From the NCBI GenBank assembly GCA_002471345.1, contig DKPS01000132.1:1-7470 (forward strand): a stretch of DNA of 7,470 nt. Reading direction: 5' to 3'. The notes beneath the pieces are model-generated. The model did not search any database and was not told the DNA's origin. It saw nothing but the letters and a program-made list of their open reading frames with translations. The translations under genes were made by a program, and so were the position numbers. Shown here one piece after another: positions 1-4,900 of the stretch. Source of the DNA: Saprospiraceae bacterium UBA7328. Lineage in GTDB: Bacteria > Bacteroidota > Bacteroidia > Chitinophagales > Saprospiraceae. How positions within the stretch are numbered: position 1 is the stretch's first letter; every line of letters begins with the position of its first letter.

Positions 1-1
1 T

Positions 2-142
2 TTAGGATTAACACCGAAGATTAAGGATAATATCACCATGACTTATTATGAAGCCGGTCATATGATGTATACAGAAAAGAAGTCACTTCAAAAATTCAAG
101 ACTGATCTAGATGCTTTTGTAGAATTGACATTAAGCAGGTAA
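2..142 (+). CDS. S10-type serine carboxypeptidase, C-terminal fragment
   Basis: This is the last 46 codons and TAA stop of a gene that enters from the left edge. The fragment contains the stretch YYEAGHMMY followed by an amphipathic helix (KSLQKFKTDLDAF). In peptidase family S10 this is the C-terminal block carrying the catalytic histidine of the Ser-Asp-His triad; here that histidine is the codon at 59-61. The catalytic Ser and Asp would lie upstream, outside the window. Bacterial S10 members are usually exported or periplasmic carboxypeptidases that remove C-terminal residues from peptides, but no signal peptide can be checked here. The stop at 140-142 lies two bases before the proposed start of the ArfB-like gene, so the two are probably cotranscribed and perhaps translationally coupled. 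The family call rests on one short but characteristic block; the substrate is unknown. Confidence 0.82.
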   Translation, partial: LGLTPKIKDNITMTYYEAGHMMYTEKKSLQKFKTDLDAFVELTLSR

Positions 143-147
143 TAATT
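137..147 (+). promoter_or_regulatory. Coupled start region of the ArfB-like gene, non-standard ATT codon
   Basis: An AGG at 137-139 lies five bases before ATT 145-147 and directly abuts the TAA (140-142) of the upstream peptidase gene. The ArfB frame is open from 106, but none of its codons between 106 and 225 is ATG, GTG or TTG. Possible starts near the peptidase stop are ATA 142, ATT 145 and ATC 148. ATT is chosen because it gives an N-terminus of the usual ArfB length. Stop-coupled reinitiation on a weak start is an inference; a single-base error in an original ATG is an equally simple explanation. Confidence 0.35.
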
Positions 148-555
148 ATCAAAAAGAAACTATTTATTTCTGATAAGGAATTTTCCATAAAGGCCATCCG
201 TTCTTCTGGACCTGGAGGGCAACATGTGAATAAAGTAGAAACAGCGGTTCACTTGAGTTTTGAAATAGATAAGTCGTCTCTTCCAGATGAAGTCAAGCAT
301 CGATTGAAGAAATTAAAAGACAGAAGAATATCTAAAAAAGGAGTTATTACTATTAAATCAGAGAAGTGGAAATCTCAACTAAAGAATCGTCAGGAGGTCC
401 TGCAAAAACTGAACAATCTTATTAGTAAAGTTGAAAACCCTCCTAAAAAAAGGAATTCTACAAAGCCATCTAAGGCCTCAAAACAAAAAAGGCTCAACAC
501 CAAAAAGAAAAGGAGCGAAGTGAAAAGTACAAGAAAAAAAGTGGGCTTGGATTAA
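145..555 (+). CDS. arfB: ArfB-like (YaeJ family) ribosome-rescue peptidyl-tRNA hydrolase
   Basis: This 136-residue protein (proposed ATT start) belongs to the class-I release-factor-like GGQ family. Family members enter stalled, non-stop ribosomes and hydrolyse the ester bond of peptidyl-tRNA. Residues 19-31 read RSSGPGGQHVNKV, with the catalytic GGQ at residues 24-26 (214-222); E. coli ArfB has GGQ at 26-28 in a 140-residue protein with very similar flanking sequence (AIR..G.GGQHVNK). A globular alpha/beta domain is followed from about residue 95 by a disordered Lys/Arg-rich tail. In ArfB this kind of tail fills the empty mRNA entry channel and senses stalled ribosomes. Starting at GTG 226 would remove the GGQ and cannot give an active enzyme. 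The gene follows the S10 peptidase gene by two bases and converges on the HD gene 9 bases downstream. Identity is confident from the motif, tail and length; the exact start is uncertain. Confidence 0.9.
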   Translation: MIKKKLFISDKEFSIKAIRSSGPGGQHVNKVETAVHLSFEIDKSSLPDEVKHRLKKLKDRRISKKGVITIKSEKWKSQLKNRQEVLQKLNNLISKVENPPKKRNSTKPSKASKQKRLNTKKKRSEVKSTRKKVGLD

Positions 556-563
556 CCTTAATC
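550..563. repeat. Inverted repeat between convergent stop codons
   Basis: GATTAACCTTAATC is a perfect inverted repeat with 6-base arms and a CC centre; as RNA it would more likely form five pairs with a four-base loop. It covers the ArfB stop (553-555) and ends two bases before the HD gene stop (565-567, read on minus). No run of T directly follows on either strand, so it is weak as an intrinsic terminator. It may be chance in AT-rich DNA. Confidence 0.3.
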
Positions 564-564
564 G

Positions 565-1200
565 TTATAAAGCAGCTCTCTGATTTTTTAGACTTCTAAG
601 TGTTTCAAATTTGCCAGGTTGTCTATTTTCTTGAGCCCAAGCTGTAAAATATGTATGATTTTCTAAGAAGCCAATTTGTAAATCATACCATTGACGTTGG
701 TTTTCCAATTTTCCATAATGAGATAGTTCTTTATAAAAAGTCAAGCTAATTTCAGGATAATCGCTTCTACCTAGATAATCCAAATCTGCATCAGCTATAA
801 TCTCCTCTAGAAAATTTTTAGGGGATTGAGGAAGCTTTGTAGCCATGATTAATCCTCTTACCTTACTAATGCTATCTAGATTATAATCATGTTTTAGCAT
901 GATTTTAGCAACCATGTTGGCACTGGTAGCTTCATGATTATCAGGTGAAAACACAAATCCATAGTCGTGAGCTACAGCAGCAATTAGTAAATGTTCATGA
1001 TCCTCTTCATCTAAGTCATACACCTCTACATAGTTGTTACAACATTCTACTACATCAAGAGTGTGCCTCAAATTGTGATAAGTTGTATGCACAGGAAGGC
1101 GTTCTCGAAGGTCATCAAGAATGTACTGAAACACCCTTTGCGCGGATTGAGATATTTTATTTTTGATCAAAGTCTCCATTTCCTTCACCAATAAGGACAT
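565..1200 (-). CDS. HD-domain metal-dependent phosphohydrolase
   Basis: This is a 211-residue soluble protein with no signal peptide or membrane segment. The HD-superfamily signature is complete: YHNLRHT at residues 41-47 (His 42 and His 46), the His-Asp doublet at 78-79 in AAVAHDYGF, a HEATS motif with His 89, and the Asp-rich DADLDYLGR at 137-145 that supplies the last metal ligand. HD proteins bind one or two divalent metals and cleave phosphoester bonds, often in nucleotides. The C-terminal half (ATKLPQSP, DADLDYLGR, then a Trp/Tyr-rich helical end) resembles HD domains found alone or attached to nucleotide-cyclase-like proteins in Bacteroidota and cyanobacteria. A signalling-nucleotide phosphodiesterase is therefore possible, but the substrate cannot be read from sequence. 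ATG at 1198-1200 is preferred because AGGA (1205-1208) lies four bases upstream; a TTG one codon earlier and an ATG at 1177-1179 are alternatives. Transcription converges on the ArfB gene. Confidence 0.87.
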   Translation of the reverse strand: MSLLVKEMETLIKNKISQSAQRVFQYILDDLRERLPVHTTYHNLRHTLDVVECCNNYVEVYDLDEEDHEHLLIAAVAHDYGFVFSPDNHEATSANMVAKIMLKHDYNLDSISKVRGLIMATKLPQSPKNFLEEIIADADLDYLGRSDYPEISLTFYKELSHYGKLENQRQWYDLQIGFLENHTYFTAWAQENRQPGKFETLRSLKNQRAAL

Positions 1201-1204
1201 CAAA

Positions 1205-1208
1205 TCCT
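1205..1208 (-). promoter_or_regulatory. Ribosome binding site AGGA of the HD gene
   Basis: Read on the minus strand, TTAGGATTTG precedes the ATG ending at 1200, leaving four bases between AGGA and the start codon. This supports ATG 1198-1200 over the TTG immediately upstream (1201-1203), which would leave only one base. It is one of the few recognisable Shine-Dalgarno-like sites in the window. Confidence 0.45.
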
Positions 1209-1350
1209 AAATATGCCAAAAAAAACATGATCAACATTTCTGTTGTTTCTGTTGTCTTCAGTATTCAAGTTTTCAAAAAGTCCTTCGATAATCAATTGGC
1301 AAGAAAATTATGAAAAATCTGATAATAAATGTTGTCAATCAATGATTTTG

Positions 1351-1368
1351 TTGTGATTTGTCACAAAT
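1351..1368. promoter_or_regulatory. Overlapping perfect palindromes, candidate operator
   Basis: Two perfect inverted repeats overlap in the gap between the divergent HD and membrane-protein genes. TTGTGA-TTTG-TCACAA occupies 1351-1366 with 6-base arms and a 4-base spacer. ATTTGT-C-ACAAAT occupies 1356-1368 with 6-base arms and a 1-base centre. The TGTGA and TCACA arms equal CRP/FNR-family half sites, but the spacer is four bases rather than the six of E. coli CRP, closer to FNR spacing. The site lies about 150 bases upstream of the HD start and 120 bases upstream of the membrane-protein start, where a regulator could act on either gene. I see no convincing Bacteroidota promoter (TTTG, about 20 bases, TAnnTTTG) in the rest of this 290-base AT-rich region. 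The regulator is unknown. Confidence 0.4.
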
Positions 1369-1490
1369 TCCTGATTTCTTACCCCAACTTTAATGAGAAA
1401 ATGCTAGAAATTTAATTTTTACAATTAGAATTTTTTCAAATTAACTCTTGAGATATTTCATAATATAAAGGATTTCAATTTCATTAATTC

Positions 1491-1880
1491 ATGAAACTTA
1501 AGCAGCTTTTACGTCTTCAATTGACTTACTATTTTTTAGGTATGCTATTCAATGCTGTAAGCCTAATTCTTATATACCAAGGAGGGCATGCATTGACACC
1601 CAACGAACCCATTCTAGGAAGCATAGTTATGTCTATTTACGCACTGTTTCTTATTCCTGGAATCATGGGAAAATTGAATTTTTATCGCGGCTTGATGGTT
1701 TTGGCTATTATAATGCTTGGGTATGGTGGAGTATTTAATCATATCAATATGATCAGAGATTCTCCTGAGTTATATTATTCTAGTGCTGCAGGTGGAATTG
1801 GTATTCTTATCAATGTTTTTGGGTTAGTACTAAATATAATTGCAGCTCTTGGAAAATTTGATTCTACTAATAGTGACTAG
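1491..1880 (+). CDS. Small four-helix membrane protein of unknown function
   Basis: I do not recognise this 129-residue protein. It has four hydrophobic segments at about residues 11-30, 41-60, 66-83 and 98-120. They are joined by short loops containing GGHALTPNEP (31-40), KLNFYR (61-66) and NHINMIRDSPELYY (83-96). The basic N-terminus (MKLKQLLRLQ) would favour a cytoplasmic location, with both ends inside, by the positive-inside rule. Gly-rich patches (GYGG, AAGGIG) suggest close helix packing. No catalytic motif, Cys pair or metal-binding cluster is seen. The start is well fixed: an in-frame TAA at 1485-1487 rules out extension beyond ATG 1491. The only purine-rich site, AAAGGA at 1467-1472, ends 18 bases before the start, too far for normal pairing; weak Shine-Dalgarno use is common in Bacteroidota. 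It stands alone, divergent from the HD gene and convergent with the large adhesin gene. Confidence 0.75.
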   Translation: MKLKQLLRLQLTYYFLGMLFNAVSLILIYQGGHALTPNEPILGSIVMSIYALFLIPGIMGKLNFYRGLMVLAIIMLGYGGVFNHINMIRDSPELYYSSAAGGIGILINVFGLVLNIIAALGKFDSTNSD

Positions 1881-1897
1881 GAGGATAAAAGTAATTC

Positions 1898-1924
1898 AAT
1901 CTGGAAAAAAGGGCAGCCCAGATT
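1898..1924. terminator. Inverted repeat in convergent gap, possible terminator
   Basis: AATCTGG (1898-1904) and CCAGATT (1918-1924) are perfect 7-base inverted arms around a 13-base loop. The loop and right arm contain GGGCAGCCC (1911-1919) next to A6 (1905-1910). On the minus strand this reads GGGCTGCCC followed by T6, a minimal stem plus T-run that could end transcription of the large minus-strand gene whose stop is at 1985-1987. The short stem and the large loop of the outer repeat make both forms weak, and no T-run follows on the plus strand. Confidence 0.35.
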
Positions 1925-1947
1925 TCTCCGAACCACCCCGCTCATTT

Positions 1948-1969
1948 TAAGATCTAGTATGTAATCTTA
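1948..1969. repeat. Short inverted repeat near the end of the large gene
   Basis: TAAGAT (1948-1953) and ATCTTA (1964-1969) are perfect 6-base arms around a 10-base loop. The repeat lies 16 bases beyond the stop of the large minus-strand gene and 68 bases after the membrane-protein gene. It is AT-rich and could be chance; with the neighbouring repeat at 1898-1924 it might form a composite end for the two convergent transcripts. Confidence 0.25.
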
Positions 1970-1984
1970 TAAATTGTCTTTTAA

Positions 1985-4900
1985 CTATCTATTCATGACG
2001 TCTGAGAATACTCCAAAGTTTCTCAGTACTAATCCTTTATCTTGAACATTCACATCACCATTCAAGTCGAAATCTGTGAAGTAATATCCTGAGTTGTCAC
2101 CTTCTTCGCTTGACCATCTTGATAGATCATTTACATTGATATCACCACTTTCAATAAAGTCGCTTTGTTCGCCATTACCAGCTATCATAACCCATCTCCC
2201 AGGGTTAACTTCCTTCTGTCCTGTTCCTAATAAAGCTACGAACGAGTTAGAAGTGGTAAAGTCAAATGCAACCTTGCCATTTTCTATTGGCATTTTAGTA
2301 GGAGACATAATTGGCAAGTGGTTTCTATGTTCTATCACCATATAATATTCAATATCATCGTCAATCCCACAGCAATCAAATTCTTCAACAAAGAAGATCT
2401 CCCCGTCATCTAATACTAGAGCTGACTTTCGACAAACTACTGACTGAGGACTTGCCTCGGATCTTAGACTTACCAGCACCCAGTCTACAGTATTATCAGG
2501 GTAACCGGCAAGGTCATCTACTCCTTCATTATTAGCATCAAATGGATCCCCTTCTTCACCACAGTGATACCAGGGTTCAGAGTCATATGGTTGACCTGCT
2601 TCTTCTTTGTTTCCAAAGAAAGTTTGAGGAGCCTGACCTGGTAAGTATCCGTTTTGATAGAGGACATTGTGCATTCTATCTTCAGATCTCACAAATGCTC
2701 CTTCTAAAAATACTCTGGCGTCCACACTAATACATTGGGTAGGAGCAATTCCTATTTCCAAAGCATCATCATCATCTTCAGAAGCTTCCATGATATTTCC
2801 TGGAGTAGAATCATCATCATTAGAACTACTGCTAAATACTTCTGCTCGATTAAGATATGCATCACATAGGCTGATTACTTTTGTCAGCTCTCCTGAAAAA
2901 GTAAACATCATTTCCTCATTCATATCAAAATCATAAATTGTCCAATGTACTTCGTTACCAATCAAAACACCACCGTTATTAATACTTGAGATATTTATGA
3001 TTCCAACAGGTACATAGTTGACAACTTTTACCATTGCCGCATCATCCAAACCTTTATTGACAAGTTTTATATCAAATGACACCGTCTCACCAATCTCATA
3101 GAGGTTTTCGTCATCCATAATGTTCAATTCCAGATCCGCGGTCTTATTGACAGATGCAATGTGAAGTGCTTCATCATTCTCAGCAGGAAAGTCACCCATA
3201 TTATCAGGAGTTGAATTAGGGTCGAATTGACTTGCCATAGTGATTTCGGCAGCATTTCTTACATCGTCTCGATCTATATTATCTATCACATCGGCTATAA
3301 ATGACAATTGTATTGTTTCACCCACTCCGATCTCCTCTATCATCCAAACAATCTGATTATCTGATAATAATCCGTTTTCGGATATTTCAGCTATGTTCTC
3401 TACAGCTCCTGCTGCTAAGTAATTCGTAATCTCAACACCTGTGCCTATATCAGGACCATTGTTTGTCAGATTCAAAATGTACTCAATTGTACTTCCTGGA
3501 GTTACCACTTGTCTATTAGCTGTTATTGTCAATCCAAGATCGACAGATGATGTCATTTCAGGTGCTGTAACTATAGATGACTCATCGTCTTCATTTAATC
3601 CCTGATCAGCATTTCCAGGAGTTGAATCAGCATCCTCTATTTCTGCAGATGTAATTTCCGCAGAAGATTCAAAGTCTCTTCCAGGTGCAAATTCCATTGC
3701 TTCTACCCTATATGCCACAAAAAACTCACCACCAACAGGTATATTCAAACCAGTCCATATAATCATATTTCCTTCTACAATACCACCATTCGAAATAGCA
3801 ATAGGATTAACTAGTCCATTTCCAAAGGTTGCTGAGACACTCACATTTTCTGCATCTATTTCTCCATTATTTTTTATCATAATACTAAAAGAAACTAAAG
3901 AGTTAGGAGCAGGGGTTTCAGTACTAGCTGATAAAACCAATTCTAAATCAAACAGTCCAAACAAACCGGCATTGATTGACTCATAGCAATCTCCACTTTC
4001 TACTACTATTATACTAGTTCTATTAGTTTCTACATCTGCATAACTCTGTTTAGCTGGGTCATCCCCTTGACCAATAGGAGAAACATTTAATGCGTCTGGC
4101 TTGTTGACTTCCATAAAATAACTTCCTGGAGGAAGGTTAGTGAAGCTATATGACCCATCAATGTCTGAGAAAGTAGATGCTAATAATTCTGCATCATTAT
4201 CTAATAACATTACTTGAATCTGAGCCAATCCTGTTTCATTTTCATCAAGTATTCCATCTTTATCGGAATCTGACCAAACAATACCAGATATTTTTCCAAG
4301 TCTATATAAGCCTAAACCAATATTATCGAGTGTGCCATTGGTTTCTACTGTTAATATTCCGGTAGACGATTTAGAGTTATTGAATGCATTATCACTACCA
4401 AAATTATCTTGGGTAATTCTAAATTCAGGAGTAATCTCAGTTCTTAAATAATAATCACCACCTGGCAAATTAGCAAAGGAATAAATTCCATTCCCATTAG
4501 ATCTCATAGAGTCTACCAGTCGATCATCAGCTGTATAAATAATGATCAATTGATCACTCAATGGTGAATCATCAGAATCTCTTGTACCATCCCTATTCTG
4601 ATCTTCCCAAACTGATCCAGAAATCACAGACGTACAACTTCCTGTATCTTCAATAATAATGTTTGTACTAGTACTACAACCATTCACATCTGTAACTGAC
4701 ACCTGATATTCTCCTGAACCAAGATTATGTCTTTCAATGTCCGTGCTTCCGTCATTCCATTCGACTGTATATTCTGATGTTGCTCCATCCACATTTAATG
4801 ACAGTGATGCTAGTGAAAAGTTCTCACATGATAAAGGTTGATCCATGTTAATCTCAACGGAGAAAGGCTCTACTTCATTAATACTTACACCTAGGATAAC

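Noticed and set aside
226..555. GTG 226 as the start of the GGQ hydrolase
   Set aside because: It would remove the catalytic GGQ and the conserved N-terminal strands, while the upstream frame encodes exactly the expected family sequence.
945..1166. Plus-strand open frame opposite the HD gene
   Set aside because: It lies entirely within a well-supported gene on the other strand, and its product shows no domain, signal or membrane pattern.
1351..1366. Calling this a proven CRP site
   Set aside because: The half sites match but the spacer is four bases, not six, and no regulator gene is in the window, so only a generic operator call is supported.
1380..1490. A Bacteroidota-type promoter for the membrane-protein gene
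   Set aside because: I found no TTTG element with a TAnnTTTG element at proper spacing; the TAAT/TTTT stretches are ordinary for such AT-rich DNA.
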